A stretch of DNA of 64,000 nucleotides from Actinomycetes bacterium (lineage in GTDB: Bacteria; Actinomycetota; Thermoleophilia; BMS3ABIN01), in the NCBI GenBank assembly GCA_021791195.1, contig JAJYXB010000013.1:19050-83049 (forward strand). The letters are read 5' to 3'. This document shows, in pieces, positions 34,763 to 43,698 of the stretch; within the stretch, counting starts at the first letter, position 1, and each line of letters opens with the position of its first letter. A program made the position numbers and the translations under genes. The notes below the pieces were generated by a model, which searched no databases, had not been told where the DNA came from, and saw only the letters and a program-made list of their open reading frames with translations.

Positions 34763-36379
34763 TCAGCTCAGATATCCCATTCCGCGAAGTTGTTCCTCAA
34801 TCGCATCAGCCTCTTCCTGACTGTAAACATCATCATCGGCGGCTGAACGCATGGATGTATCCTCGGCGTCACCAGAAACGGGATTCTTTGAAACAAAATC
34901 GTGCCTGAAGATTCCCGCCAGTACTTTGCCGTCCATGTGCTGCGGCACCGGCAAACCCATTGAGTATAGAATAGTCGGCGCAGCATCGATTATTCGTGCA
35001 TTTTCGACTCCACCAATTCCGATGTTCGGCCCGTAAGCCATGAATATGCCGTCGGCATGATGAGCGCCATGTGGGTCTTCTGAACGGTCTTCAACCAGCG
35101 TTTTTCTCAAAATACCATCGTGAACATAACACCGGTAGTCGTCAAGAACTGGCACCAGGTCCGGCGCAACCCACGCAAAGTCACCATGATAAAGTTCGTC
35201 CTTGAAACTGATTGAACTTACCAGCTCGATTCCATCGTGCGGATTGATGAAACGTTTCAGTTTATCGGCAATCTCCCTGACAGTATTTTCATACTCGGCT
35301 CCCTGGGCTATCAGGCCATGTTTATCACGATCTACCAGGTTGATAAACAACCCCTGCTCTCGCGAGTAGGCGGCTGACCTGCCCCAGTCAACGAGATTAT
35401 TCATGCCGCGTTCCCTGAGCCGCCCGCCTAGCCCCGAGGACAGAAATTTGACCATTCTGCCTGACCGCAACCGTTTGTATCCGGGCATCCACATCTGCTT
35501 TCCAGCACTTGCTAAATTAAAGAAGCCCTCGCTTTTAAGCCAGTTATTCATGATAAATTCCGATCGCAGCTCCGTAAACCCGTGGTCGGAAATAATGAAA
35601 ACATTCGTTTCATTGCCCAGCCCGGCAATAATATCACCGATGATTCCATCCAGCATGCCGTACAGCTGCAGTATCTCTTTTCTGAACAGTTCACCCGTCC
35701 TGGTGTCATAAAGAGAGCATTTCTCATCCAGATATTTCCAGTAGACATGCTGGAGGCGGTCAGGCGTGACAAAAACCATCATAACGAAGTCACAGGGGTG
35801 ATGCTTCAGCATGTGCTGATACGCTGCCCGCCTGCCTTCCATTGATTTGCGCAGCGGCTTAAGCACATGCATATTGCCCGAATCATTCACAGGCACCACC
35901 GGCACATCGACAATATATTCAGTTTCCAGGGAACCAATCTCACCCTCCAGCGACTCAGGATATGTAAAGTTTCTTGACCGCTCGGGTGTCATCATTCCCG
36001 TGATCATGTAGCCATCGACTTTTTCGGGAGGATAAGTCAACGGCAGGTTTATCAAACCCGTGCTTATGCCATGGTCATTCAGGATCTGCCAGATCTTCTT
36101 GGAGCCCATGACCCTGGAGTTGGAAAGCTCGCGCCGCTTCGTAACTGGATTAAAGAAGGTAAAACCGTAGATACCGTGCTTCCCGGGATTGACCCCGGTA
36201 TAAAAGGAACTCCATGCCGGCGGGGTATATGGAGGCTGTGTCGACTTCAATATTCCACAGCAGCTTTTAGCCAGAAGCTCAGCAAAATTAGGCATTAACC
36301 CACTAGCCGCCAGCGGTTTCAGCAGGTCAAAAGTTGCGCCATCGAGGCCGATGACGACCGTTTTCGGAACGGACTTTAT
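34763..36379 (-). CDS. Alkaline-phosphatase-superfamily phosphodiesterase, non-standard start
   Basis: About 538 residues if translation starts at the ATA codon at 36379; the first ATG (36295) gives 510. The extension is supported by family conservation: it encodes KTVVIGLDGATFDLLKPL, containing the Asp that ligates metal. The paralogue at 40404 has RVVIIGLDGTPFSFLN at its equivalent place. No ATG, GTG or TTG exists between the in-frame stop at about 36409 and 36295. Other active-site blocks are PPAWSSFYTGVNPGKHGIYG (nucleophile Ser), FIISDHGFTELRSEF and HHADGIFMAYGPNIG. This is a predicted type I phosphodiesterase/nucleotide pyrophosphatase. Substrate is unknown; a phosphorylated glycan or glycolipid is plausible. 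Confidence 0.75.
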   Translation of the reverse strand: MKSVPKTVVIGLDGATFDLLKPLAASGLMPNFAELLAKSCCGILKSTQPPYTPPAWSSFYTGVNPGKHGIYGFTFFNPVTKRRELSNSRVMGSKKIWQILNDHGISTGLINLPLTYPPEKVDGYMITGMMTPERSRNFTYPESLEGEIGSLETEYIVDVPVVPVNDSGNMHVLKPLRKSMEGRRAAYQHMLKHHPCDFVMMVFVTPDRLQHVYWKYLDEKCSLYDTRTGELFRKEILQLYGMLDGIIGDIIAGLGNETNVFIISDHGFTELRSEFIMNNWLKSEGFFNLASAGKQMWMPGYKRLRSGRMVKFLSSGLGGRLRERGMNNLVDWGRSAAYSREQGLFINLVDRDKHGLIAQGAEYENTVREIADKLKRFINPHDGIELVSSISFKDELYHGDFAWVAPDLVPVLDDYRCYVHDGILRKTLVEDRSEDPHGAHHADGIFMAYGPNIGIGGVENARIIDAAPTILYSMGLPVPQHMDGKVLAGIFRHDFVSKNPVSGDAEDTSMRSAADDDVYSQEEADAIEEQLRGMGYLS

Positions 36380-36509
36380 TCCCCCACCACCTTCCCAATT
36401 ACTAACTTAAGTAATTCTACCATGTATTCTTTGTTTTTCCTGAAAATATTTCCACATCAGCCACGGCAGTCGGCTCTGTAGGTAGCAAAATCACAGCCGG
36501 GAATCTGAT

Positions 36510-38093
36510 CTATGCGGTCTCCTTCACATTCCGGTTCGCCAGCTTCATCCAGATCATGTTTATCAGCATCATGTCGGTACTATCAAAAACCAGTTTATAT
36601 ATCAACACTGCATAACACCCGGCAAAAGCAACGAAGCTCACCGCGAGATTCCACGGATGGGGGGTCAGCTCTTTGAAAACAAGCGCCAGCAAAACCGACA
36701 CCGCGGCTGCTCCGATAACTTTAAAATAACCGCTGGAAAACGGCTGTAACTTGAGCAGGGACCTGACGCCTGAATAAGAGCTCAAATTGAACAAGACCAG
36801 TGTGGCGCCTAAAGCCAGAGCTGCGCCAGTTGCTCCATATCTTGGTATGAGTATCAAACACAATACAACGTCAGACAGGAAAGCCAAAATATTTATAAAT
36901 AAAACTACGCGGGGTCGCCCGCACATGATCAAAGTGAAAGAAACCGGACCGGAAAGGGCATCAAACATCTTCCCCATACACAGAACTATCAGAACTGTCG
37001 CTCCAGCCTGATATTGGCTGCCCATTACACTTAATGCCTGCTGAGGGTAAAGAGCCAGCGCCAAAAAAATGGGAAGACTAAGAGCGGCAATCCATTTTGT
37101 TACCGACCTCAGCAACCGTTCGAGGCGATCACGCTCACCTCGATTGTAGAAATCCGATACCAGTGGCGCAAACATGGTATTGAAAGATACCAGCACCATG
37201 GACCCGACAACGGCAAGACGCATAGCGATGCTATATATGCCGACTTCGTCAGCACTGCGAAAATGTCCCAGAAAAAGTGTATCGACCCAGAGCAGCATGA
37301 TTCCGAGCAGCGCTGAAACAGCCAGAGGCGCCGAATAAGACACTAGCTGGCGCTGCCGGTATATACGTTTGAGATGCAGACTGAAAACCGGTTCAACCTT
37401 TTGCAGGAAATAAAAAGACATTATCAGTGCAATAACCAGAGCCGCGATATAGGCGTGAACGACTCCGAGCAAACCCAGTCCGCTACCGAGAACACCAGCG
37501 CTCAAGATGAATTTCAACATCTGTTCGGTTGTATCCCTGCTATAGACCTGGTACTTCATTTGACGCAGGCCTTGCGTGCTAGCATTAAAATACCTCGCTA
37601 GCACGTAGACAGGTATCGCAACCCCAAAACCCTTCATCACACCGGTCAGGCCCGGCTTGCTGAAGAGATCCACCGAAATCGGGGCGGCAAAAATGAATAC
37701 CATTGAGCCCAGAACAATGGCAAACGGCACACCCATGGCTATCGCGCCGGCAATCGTCCCCCGCACCCGCTCCCTGTCACCCGCGCCATCATAGATAGCC
37801 ACATAGCGCAAGATTCCCGTATCGAGACCCAGATAAGCAACCGTCCCCAGAATCGAGAATATTGTAAAACCAAGATAGTAGAGCCCGACATTTCCCGGGC
37901 TCAGGAACAGCGCCAGGAATACGGCATACAGGAAATTGAAGATCGTTCTGGAGACACTCCCGATCAGATTAATGCCCGTGCCGCTAACGATCTGTTTCAG
38001 ATCGTCGATGTGTGTTCCGGAGCGAGCCCCGTGCTCACATTCGCCGGATGGCGGACTGGTTTCTTCAGTGGATTCTGCAACATGTTTTTTCAT
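36510..38093 (-). CDS. Polysaccharide flippase (Wzx/MVF family)
   Basis: 527 residues with about 14 transmembrane helices after a 50-residue polar N-terminus. The first helix region GTGINLIGSVSRTIFNFLYA and the segment GLYYLGFTIFSILGTVAYLG fit the polysaccharide biosynthesis (RfbX/Wzx) branch of the MOP exporters. It would flip undecaprenyl-linked repeat units outward for the Wzy-like polymerase encoded downstream. Confidence 0.88.
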   Translation of the reverse strand: MKKHVAESTEETSPPSGECEHGARSGTHIDDLKQIVSGTGINLIGSVSRTIFNFLYAVFLALFLSPGNVGLYYLGFTIFSILGTVAYLGLDTGILRYVAIYDGAGDRERVRGTIAGAIAMGVPFAIVLGSMVFIFAAPISVDLFSKPGLTGVMKGFGVAIPVYVLARYFNASTQGLRQMKYQVYSRDTTEQMLKFILSAGVLGSGLGLLGVVHAYIAALVIALIMSFYFLQKVEPVFSLHLKRIYRQRQLVSYSAPLAVSALLGIMLLWVDTLFLGHFRSADEVGIYSIAMRLAVVGSMVLVSFNTMFAPLVSDFYNRGERDRLERLLRSVTKWIAALSLPIFLALALYPQQALSVMGSQYQAGATVLIVLCMGKMFDALSGPVSFTLIMCGRPRVVLFINILAFLSDVVLCLILIPRYGATGAALALGATLVLFNLSSYSGVRSLLKLQPFSSGYFKVIGAAAVSVLLALVFKELTPHPWNLAVSFVAFAGCYAVLIYKLVFDSTDMMLINMIWMKLANRNVKETA

Positions 38094-38177
38094 GACCCCC
38101 GCCGCACAGCCAAAAAACGTATTTCATCGGCTCGTCCCGGAGGAGCTTCGCGATTCTGTTGCAAAAAAAGAGTCAGT

Positions 38178-39053
38178 CTAGGGAGCAGTCTTATTACTTC
38201 GGCGTCGATCCATAACGGCGGCGGCAATGATGCCGATAAGCAGACCTGCCACGGCCGCAACGACCCCAGTCTTGAGAAACGCCGGAGCAGCTTTCGAAGT
38301 TGGCACGACTGCGGGAGACATCACACTGAGGCTGTTTGCATCCAGCGCCTCATTAATCTGCATCCTGGCAATGATGTCTGAATATTGCTTGCGGGAATCC
38401 GTCAGGCCATTTACCTGGTCCTGCAGTTCATCGATGCGCGCATTGCGCGCGGCAACGTCCCCCCCTGTCTGCGTCTTTAGCTTCTCACTTTCATTCCTGA
38501 CGGAAGCCAGCTTCTGATCGATAGGAGCGATTTGTTGTTTATTTACCTGATCGATAAATTGATTTGCAGCGTTTAAGTTCACTTTTTGTGCTTGCTCAAT
38601 CAGTACCGTCGAGAGCGAATTCGCCGCATACATGGCTACGGCAGCATTGTCGGAAGTGGCATCGATGTGAATCAAATCGTTGCCGTTGCCTGTCTCTGCC
38701 TCGCCTCTGGAGGAATAGCTGAAATTGATATCAGCCGCAGGAACCCCTAGCTGTGTCTGGACCTTGCTTTTGGCTTCATCAAAGACGCTCGCTGAGTCCA
38801 GCAATTTCAGATATGTCTGAGTCTGTGGCTGAATCGAGGAAGGCAGCGATTGCCGGCTGATTAAATTGCCCTGACCGGGATTCCCAAGCAGCGAATTCAC
38901 CTGGCCCACCTCGAGCACGGCCGTCGCCTGATAATGCCGCGGCAGAACCAGAAATACGACGATATCGACCAGTGCAAACAGCACCGCGACACCGAGTATG
39001 ATCCATTTCCGCCGCCAGAGCCTGCTCATGTATTCTGCGAGTTCCACTATCAT
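38178..39053 (-). CDS. Wzz-like chain-length / capsule biosynthesis membrane protein
   Basis: 291 residues. There are two membrane helices, one at about residues 17-36 and one at about 259-280, flanking an outward region with long coiled coils (about 165-225). VVELAEYMSRLWRRKW-like start and LPRHYQATAVLEVGQV match the Wzz/YveK chain-length family. There is no attached or adjacent tyrosine kinase domain, so any kinase partner would be elsewhere. It is followed by the flippase, 84 bp downstream. Confidence 0.85.
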   Translation of the reverse strand: MIVELAEYMSRLWRRKWIILGVAVLFALVDIVVFLVLPRHYQATAVLEVGQVNSLLGNPGQGNLISRQSLPSSIQPQTQTYLKLLDSASVFDEAKSKVQTQLGVPAADINFSYSSRGEAETGNGNDLIHIDATSDNAAVAMYAANSLSTVLIEQAQKVNLNAANQFIDQVNKQQIAPIDQKLASVRNESEKLKTQTGGDVAARNARIDELQDQVNGLTDSRKQYSDIIARMQINEALDANSLSVMSPAVVPTSKAAPAFLKTGVVAAVAGLLIGIIAAAVMDRRRSNKTAP

Positions 39054-39110
39054 CTCCCTCTTAAATCGATTCCAGTTATTTTGATTACGAACCCTTTCGC
39101 GCCATTCATC

Positions 39111-40364
39111 CTAGTCAAATTTTGCCGGCTGTTTCAACAATCGCAGCGCTATCAGTACAGGGTATATGAAATAATATAGCTCAGAATGCCTTATCTTCGG
39201 CAGAACTGGATAATATTCTAAATACCAATCGACCTTCGGGAGTGCCCGTCGCAGAATTGCCACATACCGTTTTCCGGAATCATCGCGCATTATCCGCCAG
39301 AGCTCCAAAACCGGCTTCCGCTTCAGCTGCTGCATTTCCAGAATGTTATTCCGCCGCGCCAGCTGTTCGAAAAACCTTGCTGTTAAATATTTTGGCTTTA
39401 AATTTGCAAGTGTAGCATTTGGCACTTCCGATAGCCCGCAAACCTCGCTGGTCAGAATAAGCGCATAATAAACAAATGTCTTCAGATGATAGCGGCTCAC
39501 CCTTCTGGCAAAATTGTCCCAGTCCATTCCCGGCCCATAACGCCTGACGACCTGCTCCACATCCTTAAACCAGATCAGGCGATTGCTGTCGTGGTGAGCA
39601 GTCATATGAACACATTGAAAGATGAGTGTATCTTCCGGAGACAGCGTTTTAATCGTGGTTCCGCCGACTTCTACCATCTTGGCAGACCGCCAGATTTCAT
39701 CATAGTCAACCGCAATAGATGATTCGTGTGTGGGCAGATTGATAAGCTTCCAATGAAGATCGATCGGTAGCGAGCCTTCCTTTGCAAGGTGAACCTGGTT
39801 CTTGATCTTCCCTTTGCCCGTGAAGATGTCCGCCTTATCCTCAACCAGACTGTATCCGAGCGCGGTGAACGCATCAATTGCTCTGGCAATATCTTCTTTA
39901 CGCACAAAATAATCCAGATCTCCAAAACTTCTCATGTTGTCCCGCTGATAGACAACCTCATCAAGAACGGGCCCCTTGAACAAAATATTTTCAATGCCCA
40001 GCCTTGTCAGCTCTGAGGTTATAATCGCCACGTCCCTGTTAGCCATCGCTATCCGGGCAATTTGGGCAATCCGCACCTGACGTAATGTATTCAAAACCTC
40101 GCCGGGAACGTGCTCTTCCAGCGAACTCAGAGCTTCCTGGGCGTAGCCTATAACCCCGTGAAATGCCGCTTGGTCAACCAACCTGTGCCATTCAGCGGCT
40201 CGACAAGCGTCAATCAGCCTTACCCGGAGATCAACGTCTGTGTCGTCCGTACGAACACACTCAACCAGCAATCGTTCGGTGGGATCGAGCAATTCCGTCC
40301 GAAATAGCCGTTCTGATCTGTTGATTTCTGGCACCATCTTTGTATGTTTCTGGATAGAAGTCAC
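39111..40364 (-). CDS. Nucleotidyltransferase-fold protein (PF14907 type)
   Basis: 417 residues. The nucleotidyltransferase core is IENILFKGPVLDEVVYQ followed by MRSFGDLDYFVRKEDI, giving the G-D-x-D metal site, then LHWKLINLPTHES. This pattern fits the uncharacterised nucleotidyltransferase family PF14907. From general knowledge, members often occur beside HprK-like, PqqD-like and lasso-B2-like genes; that trio is present here 16 kb away. The enzyme's substrate is unknown. It lies between the Wzz-like gene and a phosphodiesterase. Confidence 0.82.
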   Translation of the reverse strand: MTSIQKHTKMVPEINRSERLFRTELLDPTERLLVECVRTDDTDVDLRVRLIDACRAAEWHRLVDQAAFHGVIGYAQEALSSLEEHVPGEVLNTLRQVRIAQIARIAMANRDVAIITSELTRLGIENILFKGPVLDEVVYQRDNMRSFGDLDYFVRKEDIARAIDAFTALGYSLVEDKADIFTGKGKIKNQVHLAKEGSLPIDLHWKLINLPTHESSIAVDYDEIWRSAKMVEVGGTTIKTLSPEDTLIFQCVHMTAHHDSNRLIWFKDVEQVVRRYGPGMDWDNFARRVSRYHLKTFVYYALILTSEVCGLSEVPNATLANLKPKYLTARFFEQLARRNNILEMQQLKRKPVLELWRIMRDDSGKRYVAILRRALPKVDWYLEYYPVLPKIRHSELYYFIYPVLIALRLLKQPAKFD

Positions 40365-40403
40365 GCCTTCCGTTGCAACGATGACGGCAGAACCTGGTAT
40401 TCC

Positions 40404-41762
40404 CTAGCCAGCACTCATTATCCTGCTCGCCACATTTCTGATGGATGCCAGAGTTTCCTGTTCTTCGGGACCGAAAAAGAAAGCATCATCATAAGTATGC
40501 ATGCCTGTCAAATGGCCAACCGGCGCAATCAACTGCGAACTCATGGCGCCTTTGAAATCATACCCCCGGTGAGGATCGACGACAAGATCAGGAGCAAGAT
40601 CAAGCTGCGGGCCATGAAATAATTCAGCCCTCTGGTAAACACGTCTGACCATGGGCTTTCCACCGTCAGGATCTTCAAGCTCCGCAAGGGATGATTGCAG
40701 CTTAGCTACAAGTTCATCACGTTCGCGGCCCGGCGCGACTGTGCCTCCAGGCTCTCTTCCCTTCAGGTTAATGTAGACTCGACCGGGATCCATGCAGTAA
40801 GCGGAGGTCTTTCCCGGATCAATGTCCATGATCGATCGCGGTTCAGCTGCTACAAATGAAAGGTAGCCTTCGCGCTCCAGCCAGCGGTTCAGAAAAACAA
40901 GCTTTTCGGCAGTACAGAAGCCGTGATCTGAAAGCATGTAAAATCGGGTGTCTTCAGGAAGCTCAGAAGCGAATTCGCCGATGATCGCGTCCAGGCGCCG
41001 ATAGAACCTCAGGAACTCCCCGGAATAAACGGGGTCTCGCTCTTCGTAATGACGCCATAGGAAGTGGTGCAGCCGGTCTGTCCCAGTAAATACACACATA
41101 AAAAGATCCCATTTTTCCTGACGCCAGAAATGCAGCATTGCCGCGCGACGCTTCTCCAGCGTACAGTGCAGATCTTCGATCAGCAAGTCAAGCGATTCCC
41201 GCCCCTTTGAGGCATCAACGTCAATCCGGTATCCCATGCGCCGAAGATCTTCGAAGGCCTCGCGAGGATATGTCGCGCGATCGAGGTTCGGGGCAACAAA
41301 TCCGGAAACGAGCACTCCATTCAGCGGCCTGGCAGGATAAGTCGATGGCACGTTAATCACACAGCAACGCTTTCCCTGGCGGCTCAAGCCATCCCAGAAG
41401 GGCTCAGCCTTGATATGACGGTAATTTGGGAAATACAGCTCATAAGTGCCCGGCTTCCGGTCTGTAAAACCGTAAATGCCGTGTTCGCCTGGATTTGTTC
41501 CGGTCATGAACGAGGTCCAGGCAATCGAGGAAATGGTCGGTATCTCCGTTTCCATCCTGACCAGACTGCCTTGAGCCGTAAGGGCGGCAATATTGGGAAG
41601 ATTTCCGGCGGCGATTTCAGCATTGAGGAAGCTGAAAGGAGTACCGTCAAGACCTATTATGACGACACGTTGTTCCGCGACTTCATGGTAATCAGCACTG
41701 TTCACCTCGCCCACCGAATCCAAATACTCCGAATCTATCCCTAGTTTTTTTGAATTAAGCAA
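40404..41762 (-). CDS. Alkaline-phosphatase-superfamily phosphodiesterase
   Basis: 452 residues, paralogous to the protein at 34763. The first metal ligand is in RVVIIGLDGTPFSFLNAEI, the nucleophile in SSIAWTSFMTGTNPGEHGIY, and the remaining ligands in FYMLSDHGFCTAEKLVF and GHLTGMHTYDDAFFFGP. A 30-residue polar lead precedes the fold. No signal peptide is visible, so it probably acts in the cytoplasm, or at the membrane through partners. The substrate is unknown. It is the second gene after the operon promoter, directly following the sugar transferase. Confidence 0.87.
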   Translation of the reverse strand: MLNSKKLGIDSEYLDSVGEVNSADYHEVAEQRVVIIGLDGTPFSFLNAEIAAGNLPNIAALTAQGSLVRMETEIPTISSIAWTSFMTGTNPGEHGIYGFTDRKPGTYELYFPNYRHIKAEPFWDGLSRQGKRCCVINVPSTYPARPLNGVLVSGFVAPNLDRATYPREAFEDLRRMGYRIDVDASKGRESLDLLIEDLHCTLEKRRAAMLHFWRQEKWDLFMCVFTGTDRLHHFLWRHYEERDPVYSGEFLRFYRRLDAIIGEFASELPEDTRFYMLSDHGFCTAEKLVFLNRWLEREGYLSFVAAEPRSIMDIDPGKTSAYCMDPGRVYINLKGREPGGTVAPGRERDELVAKLQSSLAELEDPDGGKPMVRRVYQRAELFHGPQLDLAPDLVVDPHRGYDFKGAMSSQLIAPVGHLTGMHTYDDAFFFGPEEQETLASIRNVASRIMSAG

Positions 41763-41832
41763 TTAATACCAAAGTAGTCATAGTGATTCAAAAGGATTTC
41801 ACTCCAGGCAGAACCAAGTATCGATCGTAAAC

Positions 41833-43389
41833 CTAGTACGCCCCCCGCTTGCGGACGATCGCGATCAGCGTGCGCACCATGATCTTGAAATCCCACCTGG
41901 GCGTCCAGTTGGTGACGTACAGATAGTCGAGCTGCACCATCTCTTCATAGGGTATATCACTTCTTCCCAGGATCTGCCATAAACCGGTGATGCCGGGCTG
42001 GACCATGTGGCGCATGTCCGCGGTGCCGAGGCATTTGCGCGCTTCCATGACCGGCAGCGGCCGCGGCCCCACCAGGCTCATCTCGCCGCGAAATACGTTG
42101 ATCAGCTGCGGCAGCTCGTCGATGCTGAGCCGGCGGATGATACGGCCGACCCGGGTGATGCGCGGGTCTTTTTTCATCTTGAATATCGGTCCGGTGGTCT
42201 CGTTAAGATCTGACAGTTCTTCCCGCAGGCTCTCGGCATCGACGTGCATCGAGCGGAATTTAAAAATCTTGAATGATTTATGATTTTTCCCCATCCGTTC
42301 CTGTTTGTAAAAAACGGGGCCTTTGGAATCGAGCTTGATCAGAATGATGGTCATTAAAAGGATCGGCGACAGAGCTATTGTCGCAGCGGTCGCGCCGATC
42401 AGATCCATCAGCCGTTTTGAGCCCCTGGCGATCCGGCCGTGACGGGTATAGCGCGGCAGGCTGAGGATCGGCAGTCCCTCGACATCCTCGATCTCCACCC
42501 GGTGCGACAGCACTTCGAACAGCCGCGGGATGATGCTGACATCGACTTTCATCTCCTGGCATGCGTGGATGACACCAAGCAATAGCGGATGCGGCGTGCG
42601 CGTAAAGGCGATGATGACCCGGCTGATGCCATAATGTTCGACGATCGACCTCAGCTCCGAAGGCCGGCCGAGCAGTTTCAGCTGGTTGTCTCCACCGGTC
42701 GCTTCCAGCTCTTTCGTATCGAGAAAACCGACGACGCGCAGGCCATACTCGTGGTGCCGCTTCAGACGCCCGATCAGGCTGCGCCCCACCTCACCGGCGC
42801 CGACGACCAGGGTGCTGGTGCGGAATGGATTATGAAAGGACAAGCCAACCCGCACGGCCGCCCGGGCCAGCGGCAGCATGAACATGAGCAGCAGCCAGGC
42901 GCTGAATACGAATACCCAGGTGGCGCGGCCCGTGGGATTGCCGCGGCTGGTCAAAGTCAGGAAAAAGAACATCAGCCAGGCGCCCACGGCCAGGGCGCCG
43001 ATTGTCTGTGGCATTTCATCGAACGTGGAAACAGAGAGGCGGCGGACCTCGCGCCGGTAGACACCGTAATAATGAAAGACCAGCAGCCAGATCGGTATCG
43101 TCGCCAGCCCCGTCCAGAGCATCCGGCTGGTGATCTGGCCCATCTGATTGCCCAAGATGCTACCGAGGGATCCACTATCAACCAGGCTGGATGAAATATA
43201 ATATGCGGCTATGACCGCGAGCGACAGCGAAAGGATATCGGTCAGGGGAATAATCAACGCGTGGACGGCGCGCAGCAATTGCAGCTCGCGGCGTGGAATC
43301 TCCAGCCCATCTTCATAGGGCAGAAAACTCCAGGAGCCGGAGAGTCTTTCCGGTAGCCCTTCAGTATCCGGATCCGGAGATTGGTCCAA
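41833..43389 (-). CDS. Undecaprenyl-phosphate sugar phosphotransferase (initiating)
   Basis: 518 residues. Four to five transmembrane helices (about 35-165) lead to a Rossmann-like CoA-binding domain (VVGAGEVGRSLIGRLKRH) and the C-terminal sugar transferase domain. The latter has KRLMDLIGATAATIALSP, PVFYKQERMGKNHKSFKIFK, RRLSIDELPQLINVFRGEMS and LVGPRPLPV. It loads the first sugar-1-phosphate onto undecaprenyl phosphate and so starts repeat-unit synthesis. It is the first gene of the polysaccharide operon, about 100 nt downstream of a strong promoter. Confidence 0.93.
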   Translation of the reverse strand: MDQSPDPDTEGLPERLSGSWSFLPYEDGLEIPRRELQLLRAVHALIIPLTDILSLSLAVIAAYYISSSLVDSGSLGSILGNQMGQITSRMLWTGLATIPIWLLVFHYYGVYRREVRRLSVSTFDEMPQTIGALAVGAWLMFFFLTLTSRGNPTGRATWVFVFSAWLLLMFMLPLARAAVRVGLSFHNPFRTSTLVVGAGEVGRSLIGRLKRHHEYGLRVVGFLDTKELEATGGDNQLKLLGRPSELRSIVEHYGISRVIIAFTRTPHPLLLGVIHACQEMKVDVSIIPRLFEVLSHRVEIEDVEGLPILSLPRYTRHGRIARGSKRLMDLIGATAATIALSPILLMTIILIKLDSKGPVFYKQERMGKNHKSFKIFKFRSMHVDAESLREELSDLNETTGPIFKMKKDPRITRVGRIIRRLSIDELPQLINVFRGEMSLVGPRPLPVMEARKCLGTADMRHMVQPGITGLWQILGRSDIPYEEMVQLDYLYVTNWTPRWDFKIMVRTLIAIVRKRGAY

Positions 43390-43497
43390 GCTTCCCTCTT
43401 CCAGCTTCAGGAACTGTGTGGTGCGAAAAGGTGCTCAGCATCACTGGGGAATATTTGGATGCTTCCAGAGAATACGCGCAACCTACCCCGCCAGTTT

Positions 43498-43526
43498 TTT
43501 ATACACCAGGTTTGAAAAAATGTCAA
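43498..43526 (-). promoter_or_regulatory. Sigma-70-type promoter of the polysaccharide operon
   Basis: On the minus strand a perfect -35 TTGACA (43521-43526) is followed after 17 nt by -10 TATAAA (43498-43503). The expected start is near 43490, giving a leader of about 100 nt before the sugar transferase gene. It is the best consensus promoter noticed in the window. Confidence 0.8.
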
Positions 43527-43639
43527 CATTATGACTGTTTTGGTCAAGTTTAGACTGCGGCGCAAAGTTTCGTGGGTTTCCGCATGAAGCCGCCGGATCC
43601 GGCGCTGTTTTTGGACAGCAGCCGAAGCGGGAATTTAAA

Positions 43640-43698
43640 GGGACACCACGCTACCAGCCGGCAGGAATGCCGTCAAAAAAAGCATGGTGTCCCCGGTT
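43640..43698 (-). repeat. Palindromic GGGACACC repeat, copy 1 (after nfnB)
   Basis: Arms 43640-43652 and 43681-43693 are inverted repeats matching at 12 of 13 positions. Between them is a second small hairpin, CGGCA-GGAA-TGCCG. Read on the minus strand, the element begins AAAACCGGGGACACC immediately after the nfnB stop codon (43699-43701). Two further copies of the same opening occur after acsB and acsV. Confidence 0.75.

Larger units (their letters stand above)
43390..43698. other. Intergenic region with EPS promoter and palindromic repeat
   Basis: No gene is seen here. The left part is the leader of the sugar transferase gene, with its promoter at 43498-43526. The right part carries one copy of the GGGACACC palindromic element (43640-43698), which abuts the nfnB stop codon. 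Confidence 0.8.
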
